DNA of 64,000 nucleotides from Prauserella rugosa (GTDB lineage: Bacteria > Actinomycetota > Actinomycetes > Mycobacteriales > Pseudonocardiaceae), in assembly GCF_000719975.1 (NCBI RefSeq), contig NZ_JOIJ01000015.1, positions 1 to 64,000 of the forward strand, read 5' to 3'. How positions within the stretch are numbered: position 1 is the stretch's first letter; every line of letters starts with the position of its first letter. This document shows, one piece after another, positions 24,539-34,503 of this stretch. A program made the translations under genes and the position numbers. A model generated the notes under the pieces. It saw only the letters and a program-made list of their open reading frames with translations, did no database searches and was not told the DNA's origin.

Positions 24539-25546
24539 ATGCGCAGCGCAGCGCTTCGTCGAACGATCGCGGCCGCCGCGGTGGCCGCCATGGGGTTCGG
24601 GCTGGCCGCGTGTGGCGGTGCCCAGGCCGAGGAGGAGTCGGGTGCCGTGCACTGGCGGCTGGCCGAGAGCCACGCCAGTGACTACCCGACGAGCAGGACT
24701 GATCAGTGGTTCGCCGACCAGGTACGCGAACGCACGGACGGACGGGTGCAGATCGACGTCTACACAGACGCGCAGCTGGGCGAGGAACGCGACGTCCTCG
24801 AACAGGTGCAGTTGGGCTCGGTCGAGGTGAACCGCGCGAACGCCAACCTGCTCGGCGAGTTCGTGCCCTCGTGGAAGGCCTTCGGCCTGCCCTACCTGTT
24901 CGACGACGAGGAACACATGTGGAACTTCCTCAACGGACCGGGCGGGAAGCAGAAGCTTGCCGAGCTCGGGCAGATGGGGGTCGAGGGGTTGGCCTACTAC
25001 GACTCCGGCGCCCGATCCCTGTACACGAACGGAAAGCCGGTCGAGAAGCCGGAGGACCTCGCCGGGCGGAACATCCGGGTGCAGCCGGGGTCGGTCGCCG
25101 CGGAGATCGTCGAGGCCTTCGGCGGATCGGCGACCACGATGGACGGCGGCGAGATCTACAGCGGTATCGAGACCGGGGTCATCGACGGTGCCGAGAACAA
25201 CATCCCCACCTACGCCTCGTCGGGTCACTACGAGGTGGCGGAGAACTTCACGGTGAACGAGCACCAGCGCGTTCCCGAGGTGCTCATGGTCTCCCACGAC
25301 GCGATGGCGCAGCTGTCCGAACAGGACCGCGAGATCGTGCGTGACGTGGCCGAGAAGTCGACCGCGTTGGAGCGCAGGCTCTGGAAGGAGGAGGAAGAGA
25401 AGGGCCGCAAGGTGATCGAGGACGCAGGGGTCACGATCACCGAGGTCGACGAGCAGCCGTTCCGCGACGCCGTCGCGGGGCTCATGAAACGTTACTCGAG
25501 CGAGTACGGCGACTTCCTGAAGGCGGTCGACGCCGCGCGGAAGTGA
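24539..25546 (+). CDS. TRAP transporter substrate-binding lipoprotein (DctP type)
   Basis: The product is 335 aa from ATG 24539 with GGAGA upstream. It has a lipoprotein signal with Cys25 (GLAACGG), fitting a Gram-positive TRAP system where the binding protein is membrane-anchored. DctP features include RLAESHASDYPTSRTDQWFAD, YTDAQLGEERDVLEQVQLGS and the carboxylate-binding Arg region LAGRNIRVQPG, then ENNIPTYASSGHYEVAENF. It should capture an acidic sugar such as galacturonate. It is the third gene of the TRAP operon. Confidence 0.93.
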   Translation: MRSAALRRTIAAAAVAAMGFGLAACGGAQAEEESGAVHWRLAESHASDYPTSRTDQWFADQVRERTDGRVQIDVYTDAQLGEERDVLEQVQLGSVEVNRANANLLGEFVPSWKAFGLPYLFDDEEHMWNFLNGPGGKQKLAELGQMGVEGLAYYDSGARSLYTNGKPVEKPEDLAGRNIRVQPGSVAAEIVEAFGGSATTMDGGEIYSGIETGVIDGAENNIPTYASSGHYEVAENFTVNEHQRVPEVLMVSHDAMAQLSEQDREIVRDVAEKSTALERRLWKEEEEKGRKVIEDAGVTITEVDEQPFRDAVAGLMKRYSSEYGDFLKAVDAARK

Positions 25547-25638
25547 GCGGCTCGGAACCGTCTGCGCGGCGTGCGTGCCGCTCGGGGCCGTGGCGGTGAA
25601 CCGCCGCCGCGGTGGGAACCACAGTGTGAGGAGTAGAA

Positions 25639-26517
25639 ATGCGGGTCCTCGTGACCGGAGGGTCGGGACGACTGGGACGCAGCGTCGTGGACGCGTTGGC
25701 CGCGGCCGGGGTCGAGGTCGTCTCGGTGGACACGGCGCCACAGCAGCGTGACGACGAGGTCGTGACGCTGCCTGCGGACCTGACCGATGCGGGGGAGTGC
25801 TACTCGACGGTGGCGCGGTTCCGGCCGGATGCGATCGTGCACCTGGCCGCGATCCCCGCCCCGGGCCTGGCCAGCGACGTGCGCACGTTCACCACGAACA
25901 CCACGATGGCTTTCAACGTCTGCCAGTCCGCGGCCGACCTCGGGGTCGGGCACGTGATCGTGGCCAGCAGCCCGACGGTGATGGGCTACGGCAACCCCGC
26001 GGGCTGGCAGCCGTCCTACCTGCCCCTCGACGAGGCGCACCCCGTGGCGCCGTGGAACGCCTACACGATGTCCAAAGTGGCCACTGAGGACGTCGTGCAC
26101 GGATTCGCGCTGCGTGGTGAGGGCACCTACCACGTGTTCCGCCCGTGTTTCGTGGTCGCACCCGAGGAGTGGCGCGGCGCCCCGAGTCAGGGCGGGCGCA
26201 CGATCCGCGAGCGACTGGAGAACCGGAAGGCGGCCGCGGTGTCGCTGTTCAACTACGTCGATGCGCGCGACGCGGCCGAGTTCGTCCGGCTGCTGCTGGT
26301 CAAGCGCGACGAGGTGCCGAACGGGGAGACGTTCTTCGTGTCGGCCGACGACGCGCTGGCCGAGAAGCCGCTCAGCGAGCTGCTCCCGGAGTACACGCCG
26401 GTGTCGGCGGAGACGGCCGGTGTCCTGAAGGGGACCGCATCGGCGTTCGACACGAGCAGGGCCCGCAGGCTGCTCGGGTGGCAGCCGCGGTACGACTGGC
26501 GTTCGGAGCTGGTGTGA
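25639..26517 (+). CDS. NAD-dependent epimerase/dehydratase-family SDR, candidate uronate dehydrogenase
   Basis: The product is 292 aa. The Rossmann motif is VTGGSGRLGRSV (about 5-16), with HLAAIPAP, catalytic Ser/Thr in ASSPTVMGYG and YTMSK (about 140-144). It is an extended SDR. Uronate dehydrogenases are of this size and fold and oxidise galacturonate to galactarolactone; given a TRAP uptake system upstream and aldarate dehydratases downstream, that is the simplest role. The fold alone would also allow a sugar epimerase. It overlaps the next gene by 4 bp (GTGA). Confidence 0.75.
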   Translation: MRVLVTGGSGRLGRSVVDALAAAGVEVVSVDTAPQQRDDEVVTLPADLTDAGECYSTVARFRPDAIVHLAAIPAPGLASDVRTFTTNTTMAFNVCQSAADLGVGHVIVASSPTVMGYGNPAGWQPSYLPLDEAHPVAPWNAYTMSKVATEDVVHGFALRGEGTYHVFRPCFVVAPEEWRGAPSQGGRTIRERLENRKAAAVSLFNYVDARDAAEFVRLLLVKRDEVPNGETFFVSADDALAEKPLSELLPEYTPVSAETAGVLKGTASAFDTSRARRLLGWQPRYDWRSELV

Positions 26518-27587
26518 GCGGCGAGGCGACCGTCACCGAGCTGACGTGCGCGAGCAGGCGGCTCCCGCTGCCGGGCACGTGGGACGGCGGTGTCGACTTC
26601 CACGACGTCGTCGTGGCGCGCCTTCGTACCGACGACGGTGGTGAGGGGACCGGGTTCAGCTGGACGCCGCGTATCGGTGCGAGTGCCGTGCGCGCGGTGC
26701 TCGAGGACGAGTGCGCGGACGTGGTGCGGGGCATGGGCAGCCACCCGGTGCCGACATGGGAGGCCCTGTACGCCCGGCTGCACGAGGCGGGCCCCGGTGG
26801 CATCACCGCGATGGCGCTGGCCGCGGTCGACATCGGACTGTGGGACCTGCGGGCGCGGACCGCCGGCGTGAGCCTGGTCGACTTCCTCGGCAGGCGCAGG
26901 GACGTCGTCGGTGCGTACGCCAGCGGGGTGAACCTCGACTACGGTCTTGACGAACTGCGTGAGCAGGTGTCCCGATGGGTGGCCGCGGGACACCGCGCGG
27001 TGAAGATCAAGGTCGGCTCGGCCGAACTGGACCGCGACCTCGAACGGATCGCGGCGGTGCGGGAGCTCGTCGGGCCGGACGCGAAGCTGATGGTGGATGC
27101 GAACCAGCGCTGGGACGTGCCGACGGCGTCGCGGGCGATCAACGCCTTCGAACGGTTCGACCCGTACTGGATCGAGGAGCCGCTGCCCGCCGACGACATC
27201 GCAGGACACGTCCGGTTGCGCCGGACCACCCGCGTGCCGTTCGCGGTCGGCGAGAATCTGCGCACCGTGCGGCAGTTCCGCGACATGCTGGTCGCCGGGG
27301 TGTGCGACGTCGCCCAGCCGAACGTCGTCCGGGTCGGCGGCATCACGCCGTTCCTGCGGATCGCGGAGCTGGCGGCCGCGTTCGACGTGCCCGTGGCACC
27401 GCACCTGCTGCCGGAGATGTCCGCGCAGCTCGCGCTGTGCGTGCCCCAGGTGTCCATGGTCGAGGCGATCGACAGGGCGTCGCTGGCCGAACTCGGAGGG
27501 CTGGCCGAACCCTCCGGGGTGACCGTCGACGCCGACGGTGCCCGCGCGCACACGGCGCCGGGGCACGGGCTGGTCTTCGATGCCTGA
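26514..27587 (+). CDS. Enolase-superfamily (mandelate racemase type) acid-sugar dehydratase
   Basis: The product is 357 aa from GTG 26514. The enolase-superfamily catalytic apparatus is visible: KIK (KxK bases) in AVKIKVG, metal ligands D in LMVDANQRWD, E in YWIEEPL and E in FAVGENL, and His in VAPHLLPE. The sequence run GEGTGFSW, DANQRW, IEEPLPADDIAGH and RVGGITPFLRIAELA resembles the talarate/galactarate dehydratase group. It probably removes water from galactarate or cycloisomerises its lactone. It is coupled to the SDR gene upstream, so the pair may convert galacturonate to 5-keto-4-deoxyglucarate. Confidence 0.85.
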   Translation: MSGEATVTELTCASRRLPLPGTWDGGVDFHDVVVARLRTDDGGEGTGFSWTPRIGASAVRAVLEDECADVVRGMGSHPVPTWEALYARLHEAGPGGITAMALAAVDIGLWDLRARTAGVSLVDFLGRRRDVVGAYASGVNLDYGLDELREQVSRWVAAGHRAVKIKVGSAELDRDLERIAAVRELVGPDAKLMVDANQRWDVPTASRAINAFERFDPYWIEEPLPADDIAGHVRLRRTTRVPFAVGENLRTVRQFRDMLVAGVCDVAQPNVVRVGGITPFLRIAELAAAFDVPVAPHLLPEMSAQLALCVPQVSMVEAIDRASLAELGGLAEPSGVTVDADGARAHTAPGHGLVFDA

Positions 27588-27597
27588 TCCGGCCGTG

Positions 27598-27640
27598 GTC
27601 CGGGTGGCCGGCGTCCTCGACGAACGCCGGTCACCCGGAC
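27598..27640. terminator. Terminator between the enolase-type gene and gntP
   Basis: GTCCGGGTG plus CCGGCGT pair with ACGCCGG and CACCCGGAC around a 9-nt loop, with one mismatch in a stem of 16 pairs. It lies between convergent genes and can serve both. Confidence 0.72.
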
Positions 27641-27648
27641 GGTGGCCG

Positions 27649-29190
27649 TCAGGCGAGCGACAGCACGCCGCTGAGCACGGCGGCGATCGTGAACGCGATG
27701 CCGCCCATGAACGTCTCCATGAGCGTCCAGCTCTTGAGCGTCGTGCGGATGTCGATGTCCATGTAGCGGTTGAACAGCCAGAACCCCGAGTCGTTGACGT
27801 GGGACAGCACCGTGCCTCCCGCGGCGATCGCGATCACGACCAGGGCGATCTCCGGTTGCGACATGCCGGCCTGCTGGATGAGCGGGGCGACGATCGGGGC
27901 CGTGGTGACGATCGCGACCGTCTTCGATCCGAGCGCGACCCGCAGCGAGGTCGCGATGAGGAAGGCGAGCACGACCGCGGGCAGCGACGTACCGGACAGC
28001 GCGGCGGCCAGCGCGTCGCCTGCGCCGGTCGCCTCCAGCACCGCACCGAAGATGCCGCCGGCCCCGGTGACCAGCAGCACGAGGGCGATCGGGCCGAGGG
28101 ATGCCGATGCGGCCTTCTCGAGCCGTTCCATGCTGAATCCGCCGCGAACGCCCAGCATCCAGAACGACAGGAGTGTCGCCACGGTCAACGCGACGACCGG
28201 TGCTCCGACGAACTCGAGCGTGCTGCGCAGTGCGCCTTCGGGGAAGACGATGCCCGCGAAGGTGTTGAGCATGATCAGCAGCACCGGCAGCAGGATCACC
28301 GTCACCGTGACCTTGAGCGACGGTGGCGCCTGCACGGCCGTGGTGACCCCGCCCGCTCCCGAACCGGCAGAATCCCGGGCATCGTGGGTCTTACCGCTGC
28401 CTCCGGTGTCTCTGCTGTTCCCGCTGTCTCCGCTGTCCTGATCGGACTGCCCGGAACGCTGCCTGGCCTCGCCGACGAGCTGTTCCGGGACAGGGATGTT
28501 CAGCCGGTCGCCGATGCGGGTACCGAACAGGTAGGCACCGAAGAACCACGCGGGCAGGCCGCAGACCAGACCCATGATGGCGATCCAGCCGAGGCTGGCT
28601 CCCAGCAGTCCGGCCGCCGCGACCGGTCCGGGGTGGGGCGGCAGCACGGCGTGCATGATCGCCAGACCGCCGACCGCAGGCAGCGCGACCGTGATGACCG
28701 AACGGCCCGAGCGCTGGGCGACCGCGTAGATGAGCGGCAGCATGATGATGAACCCGACGTCGAAGAACACCGGGACGCCGAAGATCAACGCCGTCAGCCC
28801 GACGGCCAGTGGGGCGCGGCGTTCGCCGAACGCGGCGAGCAGGCGGCTCGAAAGGACCCCGGCCGCGCCGGATTCCTGCATCACACGTCCGAGCATGGCG
28901 CCGAGCGCCACGATGGTGGCGATCTCGCCGAGCGTGTCGCCCATGCCTTCCTCGATGACGCCGGGCACCGCCGACGGTTCGAGGCCGGCACCGACGCCGA
29001 CGACGACACTGACGACCACCAGCGCCACGAACGCGTGCAGCTTGACCTTGATGACGAGCAACAGCAGCAGCGCGATCCCGCCTGCGACGAGCAGCAACAG
29101 CGCCCACGACGGAAGGGACCACGCCAGGTCGGGTTTCTCCGCCGCCAACGGGACGACGGCAGGGGACGGTACGGGAGTGACAGGCAACAT
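27649..29190 (-). CDS. GntP-family gluconate/organic acid:H+ symporter
   Basis: The product is about 513 aa with some 12 membrane segments. GntP features include GVPVFFDVGFIIMLPLIYAVA, HAVLPPHPGPVAAAGLLGA and GGTVLSHVNDSGFWLFNRYM. A hydrophilic Ser/Gly/Asp-rich cytoplasmic insertion (around residues 230-275) is longer than usual. ATG 29190 has AGGAGG only 2 bases upstream; TTG 29187 has better spacing. It is 74 bp after gudD on the same strand, so it likely imports glucarate, galactarate or gluconate for the pathway. Confidence 0.92.
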   Translation of the reverse strand: MLPVTPVPSPAVVPLAAEKPDLAWSLPSWALLLLVAGGIALLLLLVIKVKLHAFVALVVVSVVVGVGAGLEPSAVPGVIEEGMGDTLGEIATIVALGAMLGRVMQESGAAGVLSSRLLAAFGERRAPLAVGLTALIFGVPVFFDVGFIIMLPLIYAVAQRSGRSVITVALPAVGGLAIMHAVLPPHPGPVAAAGLLGASLGWIAIMGLVCGLPAWFFGAYLFGTRIGDRLNIPVPEQLVGEARQRSGQSDQDSGDSGNSRDTGGSGKTHDARDSAGSGAGGVTTAVQAPPSLKVTVTVILLPVLLIMLNTFAGIVFPEGALRSTLEFVGAPVVALTVATLLSFWMLGVRGGFSMERLEKAASASLGPIALVLLVTGAGGIFGAVLEATGAGDALAAALSGTSLPAVVLAFLIATSLRVALGSKTVAIVTTAPIVAPLIQQAGMSQPEIALVVIAIAAGGTVLSHVNDSGFWLFNRYMDIDIRTTLKSWTLMETFMGGIAFTIAAVLSGVLSLA

Positions 29191-29264
29191 TGCCTCCTGA
29201 GGCCGGCGCGCGGTCGTCGCGCACCGTGTGCGGGGACGGGAGCGGGCCTGCGGCCCTCCGCGGA

Positions 29265-30611
29265 TCAGTCGCGGTCGAGGGCGGGCCGTTTCGGGTCGAA
29301 CGTCCACTCGGGAACGAGGTAGCGCATCGCGGTGGCGTCGTCCCGTGCGCCGAGGCCTTCGCGGCGGTACAGCTCGTGCGCGGCCTCGACCTGGTCGAGA
29401 TCGAGGTCGACACCGAGTCCGGGCCGGTCCGGCACGGTGAGCTGTCCGCCGGCGATCCGGAGCGGCTCGCGCGTGAGGCGCTGGCCGTCCTGCCAGATCC
29501 AGTGCGTGTCGATCGCGGTGATCGGGCCCGGTGCGGCAGCCGCCACGTGCGTGAACATCGCCAGCGACACATCGAAGTGGTTGTTGGAGTGCGACCCCCA
29601 CGTCAGTCCCCAGTCGGAACAGAACTGCGCGACGCGGACCGACCCGTTCATCGTCCAGAAATGCGGGTCGGCCAAGGGGATGTCGACGGCACCCGCGCGC
29701 ACGGCGTGGCCGAGCTCGCGCCAGTCGGTGGCGATCATGTTGGTCGCGGTCGGCAGGCCCGTGGCACGCCGGAACTCCGCCATCGTCTCGCGGCCCGAGT
29801 AACCGGCCTCGCCGCCGCACGGGTCCTCGGCGTAGGCGAGCACGTCGCTCAAGGTGCGACCCAGTTCGATCGCCTCGCCGACCGGCCAGGCGCCGTTGGG
29901 GTCGAGCGTGACGCGGGCGTCGGGGAACCGCTCGGCGAGGGCCCGCACGGCCTCGGCCTCCTGCGGGCCGGGCAGCACACCGCCCTTCAACTTGAAGTCG
30001 CGGAATCCGTAGCGCTTCCTGGCCGCTTCGGCCAACCGCACGACGGCGTCCGGGGTGAGCGCCTCCTCATGGCGAAGCCGCAGCCAGTCGTCGGCGGTGT
30101 CGTCCTCGTCGGACGGCGTGCGGTAGGGCAGGTCGGTCCTCGTGCGGTCGCCGACGAAGAACAGGTAGCCGAGAACCGGAACCTCGCGGCGTTGCATGCC
30201 GTCGCCGAGCAGTTCGGCCACCGGGACGTCGAGCAACTGCCCGAGCAGGTCGAGCAGTGCCGACTCGACGGCGGTCACGGCGTGGACGGTGATGCGCAGA
30301 TCGAAGGTCTGGTTCCCCCGTCCGCCCGCGTCGCGGTCGGCGAAGCGGTGGTGCATGTCCCGCAGCACCGACCGGAACCGCGCCACGGGGCGTCCGACGA
30401 CGAGGTCGGCCGCGTCGTCGAGGGTACGGCGAATCGACTCACCGCCCGGCACCTCGCCGACCCCCGTACGGCCGTTGGAGTCGGTGAGGATCACGAGATT
30501 GCGCGTGAACAGCGGTGCGTGGGCGCCGCTCAGGTTGAGCAGCATGCTGTCGTGTCCGGCGACGGGGACCACGCGCATCCCGGTCACCACCGTACGTTCG
30601 GCTGATGTCAT
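29265..30611 (-). CDS. gudD: Glucarate dehydratase
   Basis: The product is 448 aa from ATG 30611 with AGAGGA upstream. The enolase-superfamily glucarate dehydratase pattern is complete: K207 and K209 (DFKLKGG), D237 (TLDPNGAW), E262 (AYAEDPCG), N291 (TATNMIATD) and H341 ([10 protein letters not shown]). It dehydrates D-glucarate (or L-idarate) to 5-keto-4-deoxyglucarate, the substrate of KdgD. The gene follows a 13-bp-stem hairpin after the aldehyde dehydrogenase gene, so it may be partly uncoupled from the upstream genes. Confidence 0.96.
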   Translation of the reverse strand: MTSAERTVVTGMRVVPVAGHDSMLLNLSGAHAPLFTRNLVILTDSNGRTGVGEVPGGESIRRTLDDAADLVVGRPVARFRSVLRDMHHRFADRDAGGRGNQTFDLRITVHAVTAVESALLDLLGQLLDVPVAELLGDGMQRREVPVLGYLFFVGDRTRTDLPYRTPSDEDDTADDWLRLRHEEALTPDAVVRLAEAARKRYGFRDFKLKGGVLPGPQEAEAVRALAERFPDARVTLDPNGAWPVGEAIELGRTLSDVLAYAEDPCGGEAGYSGRETMAEFRRATGLPTATNMIATDWRELGHAVRAGAVDIPLADPHFWTMNGSVRVAQFCSDWGLTWGSHSNNHFDVSLAMFTHVAAAAPGPITAIDTHWIWQDGQRLTREPLRIAGGQLTVPDRPGLGVDLDLDQVEAAHELYRREGLGARDDATAMRYLVPEWTFDPKRPALDRD

Positions 30612-30646
30612 GTCTGTCCTCTTTGACTTGTTCCGGGGTCGAACAG

Positions 30647-30685
30647 ACTGTGTGCCCGCCCCGCGGTGCGGAGCGGGCACACAGT
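30647..30685 (-). terminator. Intercistronic hairpin between the dehydrogenase gene and gudD
   Basis: A perfect 13-bp stem, ACTGTGTGCCCGC and its complement, with a 13-nt loop. It may terminate or attenuate transcription from the kdgD promoter before gudD. Confidence 0.6.
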
Positions 30686-30697
30686 GAACGGGTTTGG

Positions 30698-32278
30698 CTA
30701 GTGTCGTCCGAGCGCGCCGTCGACCCGGCGGAACAGGCCGTCCGGGTTGCCGTCCGCGATCGGGCTCGGCAGCAGTGAACTCGGGACGTCCTGGTAGGCC
30801 ACGGGGCGGAGGAAGCGTTCCACGGCGCGCGTGCCGACCGAGGTCGTACGGGAGTCCGAGGTGGACGGGAACGGCCCGCCGTGCACCATCGCGTGCCCGA
30901 CCTCGACGCCGGTCGGCCACCCGTTGAACAGCACCCGGCCCGCGACGAGCTCCAGCGTGCTCAACAGCGCGCCCGCCTCCCGCTCGTCGCCGGATCCGGT
31001 GTGGACGGTCGCGGTGAGCTGGCCCTCGAGTGCTTCGGCCACCGCGTGCACCTGCGCCATGTCCTTGCAGCGCACGACGATGCCGCTCGAGCCGAACACC
31101 TCGTGTTGCAGCGCCTCGTCGGCGACGAAACGGTCGGCGTCGGTGGCGAACAGCGCCGGACGGCAGGTGATGGGACGTTCGGTCGCGACGCCCTGCGCCA
31201 GTACCTCCACACCGTCCTGACCGGACAGTGCGGTCACGCCCTTGCCGTAGGCCTCGGCGATCCCGGGGGTGAGCATCGTCGCCGGTTCCGACGCGGCGAC
31301 GGCCTTCGTCGCCGCGTCCACGAAACGCTGCAGGTCGGGGCCGTCGACAGCGATGACGATGCCCGGGTTGGTGCAGAACTGGCCCGCGCCGAGCGTCAGC
31401 GACCCGACGAAGGCGGTGCCGATCTCCTCGGCGCGGTCGGCGAGGGCGCCGGGGAGCAGGAAGACCGGGTTGGTGCTGCTCATCTCGGCGTACACCGGGA
31501 TCGGACGCGGTCGCGCCTGCGCCGCGGCCACGAGGGCGAGCCCGCCCTGCCGCGACCCGGTGAACCCGACGGCGCGGATCCGGGGGTCGGTCACGAGTGC
31601 CGTGCCGAGGTCCGGGCCGTGTCCGAACAACAGTGAGAACGTGCCCGCGGGCAGGCCCGCCTGGGCGACGGCCTCGGCGATGGCGGCACCGACGAGTTCC
31701 GACGTGCCGGGGTGGGCGTCGTGTCCCTTGACGACGACGGGGCAGCCCGCGGCGAGTGCGGACGCCGTGTCGCCGCCCGCGACCGAGAACGCCAGCGGGA
31801 AGTTGCTCGCGCCGAAGACCGCGACCGGGCCCAGCGGCACGTCGCGCTGCCGGATGTCGGCCCGTGGCGGGGTGCGGTCGGGCTGTGCCGGGTCGATACG
31901 CGGAATCTCGAGGCTGCCGTCGCGCAGCAACGTGGCGAACATGCGCAGTTGGCCCGTCGTGCGGCCGCGTTCCCCGGTCAACCGGGCCACAGGCAGCCCG
32001 GATTCGGCGTGTGCGCGGGCGACCACCTCGTCACCGATCGCCTCGATGTTGTCGGCGATGCGCTCGAGGAAGGCGGCCCGCGTGCTCGTGGGCAGTGCGC
32101 GGTACGTGCCGAAGGCCTCCCACGCGGCGGCACACGCGCGGTCGACGTCGTCGTGGGTGCCGTAGGCGAAGGCGGGCTCGAGCTCGTCGCCCGTGCTCGG
32201 GTCGACGGCGCGGATCGTGGCTCCGGTGCCGGCGATCCGCTCGCCTGCGATGATCATGCGTCCGGTCGGCGCGGTCAT
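30698..32278 (-). CDS. 2-oxoglutarate semialdehyde (2,5-dioxovalerate) dehydrogenase
   Basis: The product is 526 aa and belongs to the NADP-preferring aldehyde dehydrogenases of sugar-acid pathways. Catalytic Cys302 lies in [10 protein letters not shown] and the general-base Glu265 in [11 protein letters not shown]; the cofactor loop GFTGSRQGG is present. It oxidises 2,5-dioxopentanoate, the KdgD product, to 2-oxoglutarate, which enters the TCA cycle. Its start overlaps the kdgD stop by 4 bp, so the two are translated together. Confidence 0.93.
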   Translation of the reverse strand: MTAPTGRMIIAGERIAGTGATIRAVDPSTGDELEPAFAYGTHDDVDRACAAAWEAFGTYRALPTSTRAAFLERIADNIEAIGDEVVARAHAESGLPVARLTGERGRTTGQLRMFATLLRDGSLEIPRIDPAQPDRTPPRADIRQRDVPLGPVAVFGASNFPLAFSVAGGDTASALAAGCPVVVKGHDAHPGTSELVGAAIAEAVAQAGLPAGTFSLLFGHGPDLGTALVTDPRIRAVGFTGSRQGGLALVAAAQARPRPIPVYAEMSSTNPVFLLPGALADRAEEIGTAFVGSLTLGAGQFCTNPGIVIAVDGPDLQRFVDAATKAVAASEPATMLTPGIAEAYGKGVTALSGQDGVEVLAQGVATERPITCRPALFATDADRFVADEALQHEVFGSSGIVVRCKDMAQVHAVAEALEGQLTATVHTGSGDEREAGALLSTLELVAGRVLFNGWPTGVEVGHAMVHGGPFPSTSDSRTTSVGTRAVERFLRPVAYQDVPSSLLPSPIADGNPDGLFRRVDGALGRH

Positions 32279-33201
32279 GCGGACTCCTTGGGAATGCGGG
32301 AGATCAGCTCGTCCAGGTTCTTGAGTTCGTCGTCGGCCAGGTCCGTCAGGGGTGGCCGCACCGGGCCCGCGGGGCGGCCGATGGCCTTCATACCCGCCTT
32401 GACGATGCTGACCGCGTAACCCGCCTTGCGGTTACGGATGTCGCAGTAGGGCAGGACGAACTCGGAGAGGTAACGGTCGACCGTCGCACGGTCGTGGGCA
32501 CGGACGGCCGTGTAGAAGCGCTGTGCGAACTCGGGCACGAAGTTGTACATCGCCGACGAGTAGGTAGTGACGCCCAGTTCGAGGTACGGCAGCGCGAACG
32601 TCTCGGCCGTGGGAAGGCCGCCGACGTAGGTCAGCCGGTCGCCGAGGCGCGTGTGGATGCGGGTCATCCGTTCGATGTCGCCGACGCCGTCCTTGAATCC
32701 GATCAGGTTCGGGCAGGAGTCGGCGAGCCGGGCCACGGTCTCGTCGGTGTAGACGGCGTTGGCGCGGCTGTAGATGATCACGCCGAGCGACGTGGCCGCG
32801 CATACGGCCTTGACGTGCTCGACCAATCCGTCCTGGGACGCCTCGGTGAGATACGGCGGCAGGAGGAGCAGGCCGTCCGCGCCGGCTTCCTCGGCGCGGC
32901 GGGCCAGGTCGACGGCCGTGGCCGTGCCGTAGCCGGCGGGTGCGATGACCGGCAGGCCGTCGGGGGTCTCGGCCACCGCCGCCGTGACGACGGCCGACAC
33001 CTCGTCCGGGGTGAGCGAGAAGAACTCGCCCGTGCCGCCCGCGGCGAACAGTCCCGCGGCGCCGAACCCGCTGAGCCAGGCGATGTTCTCGCGGTAGGCC
33101 GACTCGTCGAAGCTCAGGTCGTCGCGGAAATGGGTCACCGGGAACGACAGCAGGCCGCCGGCGAGCTGCTCGGCTGCTTCCCGGGGCGTGAACTGGGACA
33201 T
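32275..33201 (-). CDS. kdgD: 5-dehydro-4-deoxyglucarate dehydratase
   Basis: The product is 308 aa, DapA-like class I aldolase fold. The Schiff-base Lys170 is in [10 protein letters not shown] and Tyr144 in [20 protein letters not shown] is the substrate loop of this group. It dehydrates and decarboxylates 5-keto-4-deoxyglucarate to 2,5-dioxopentanoate. It is the first gene of the kdgD-dehydrogenase-gudD-gntP run and diverges from the LysR gene, the likely regulator. Confidence 0.95.
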   Translation of the reverse strand: MSQFTPREAAEQLAGGLLSFPVTHFRDDLSFDESAYRENIAWLSGFGAAGLFAAGGTGEFFSLTPDEVSAVVTAAVAETPDGLPVIAPAGYGTATAVDLARRAEEAGADGLLLLPPYLTEASQDGLVEHVKAVCAATSLGVIIYSRANAVYTDETVARLADSCPNLIGFKDGVGDIERMTRIHTRLGDRLTYVGGLPTAETFALPYLELGVTTYSSAMYNFVPEFAQRFYTAVRAHDRATVDRYLSEFVLPYCDIRNRKAGYAVSIVKAGMKAIGRPAGPVRPPLTDLADDELKNLDELISRIPKESA

Positions 33202-33304
33202 CGCGTGCTTCCTCCAGGTGTGGTTTCCCTGCCTAAGACGCTAAGCTCACGATCAATGCACGTCCAACTCCATTTCGGCATCTTCTGATACAGGAAAAGC
33301 ATCG

Positions 33305-34198
33305 ATGTTCACGATCCACCAGCTCCGGGGCTTCGTCGCCGTCGCCGAGGAAGGGCACTTCGGGCGCGCGGCGCACCGGCTCACCATGACCCAGCCCCCG
33401 CTGAGCAGGCAGATCCAGCAACTGGAGAAGGAACTGCGGGTGAGCCTCATCGACCGCAGCGGCAGGAATGTGCGGTTGACCCCGGCGGGCAGGGCGTTCC
33501 TGCGCGATGCGCGCAGGCTCCTCCACGACGCCGAGAACGCCACCCAGTCGGTGCGGAGGGTGACCGAGGGCAGGGCCGGTCTGCTCAGCCTCGGCTTCAC
33601 GGCCACCTCGGGCTACGGCGTGCTGGGCACGGTGCTGCGCACCGCGGCCGAACGCCTGCCGCACGTCGAGATCGTGCTGAGCGAGCTCGTCACGCGCGAC
33701 CAGCTCGACCGGATCAGCGCGGGCACGCTCGACGCCGGTCTCGTGCGCCCGCCGACGCCGCCCGCGGTGGAATCGCGGCCGCTGCGCAGTGAATCGCTGG
33801 TGGCCGCGCTGCCGGCAGGGCATCCACTCGCCGAGGAGCGGGAGGTGGCGCTGTCGGCGTTCCACGGAGCCGACGTCGTGGGGTACTCGCCGCTGGAGGC
33901 GCGGTACTTCTACGACCTCGTGGTGGGCGTTTTCGGTGCCGCCGACGTGCGGCCGAGCTACGTCCAGCACGCGCACCAGGTGCACACGGTGCTGGCGCTC
34001 GTGGAGGCGGGCCTGGGCATCGCGCTCGTACCCGAGACGGCCGCGCGGTTGCGTTTCGAGGGAGTGGTCTTCCGGCCCGTGCCGACGCCTGTCGCCGAGC
34101 CGGTCGAACTGCACGTGGCCTGGCGCGGCGACAACGACAACCCTGCGCTGCGTACGTTCCTGGACCTCCTGCTCACCGGCGACGGCCACACCGAGTGA
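33305..34198 (+). CDS. LysR-family regulator of the kdgD operon
   Basis: The product is 297 aa, typical length. Helix-turn-helix: FTIHQLRGFVAVAEEGHFGRAAHRLTMTQPPLSRQIQQLEKEL (in parts). Two effector subdomains follow. It is divergent from kdgD across about 100 bp, the classic LysR arrangement, and probably activates kdgD when an aldarate or ketodeoxy acid is present. I did not find a clear T-N11-A site. The gene ends with CTGCTCACCGGCGACGG and has no obvious terminator. Confidence 0.9.
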   Translation: MFTIHQLRGFVAVAEEGHFGRAAHRLTMTQPPLSRQIQQLEKELRVSLIDRSGRNVRLTPAGRAFLRDARRLLHDAENATQSVRRVTEGRAGLLSLGFTATSGYGVLGTVLRTAAERLPHVEIVLSELVTRDQLDRISAGTLDAGLVRPPTPPAVESRPLRSESLVAALPAGHPLAEEREVALSAFHGADVVGYSPLEARYFYDLVVGVFGAADVRPSYVQHAHQVHTVLALVEAGLGIALVPETAARLRFEGVVFRPVPTPVAEPVELHVAWRGDNDNPALRTFLDLLLTGDGHTE

Positions 34199-34503
34199 GC
34201 GTCGTGGACGCACCCCGAAATCAGCGACCCGGAATCAGGACCCGGAATCGGTGAATTGGAATTGCTGCCCGGAGGACCAAGGAATTGCTGTCGCGGAATC
34301 GGTGAACCGGGACGAACGGCCCGAACACGGTCATCGGGTATCAATTCCGCCGTTTCCCGGAGTATGCCTCGTCGTCACGTTTCCGTCGCGTGGATGAGGG
34401 CTTCTTCATCGTGTCTCCATGGGTCGCTCATGCCTCGTCCTTAGTGTCGTTTCCGTTGACAGCGCGTCAGGTCGCGCCATCCGGACGAAAAGAGAAGGGC
34501 ACC
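34199..34503. other. Intergenic region with degenerate ACCCGGAATC repeats
   Basis: About 305 bp without a supported gene. The first 60 bp contain ACCCCGAAATC, ACCCGGAATC, ACCCGGAATC and TTGGAATTGC-like near-repeats. TTGACA at 34456-34461 is a possible -35 for the gene at 34504. Confidence 0.45.

Noticed and set aside
33202..33304. Search for a LysR T-N11-A box between kdgD and lysR
   Set aside because: Several weak matches were seen but none is clearly palindromic, so no site is reported.
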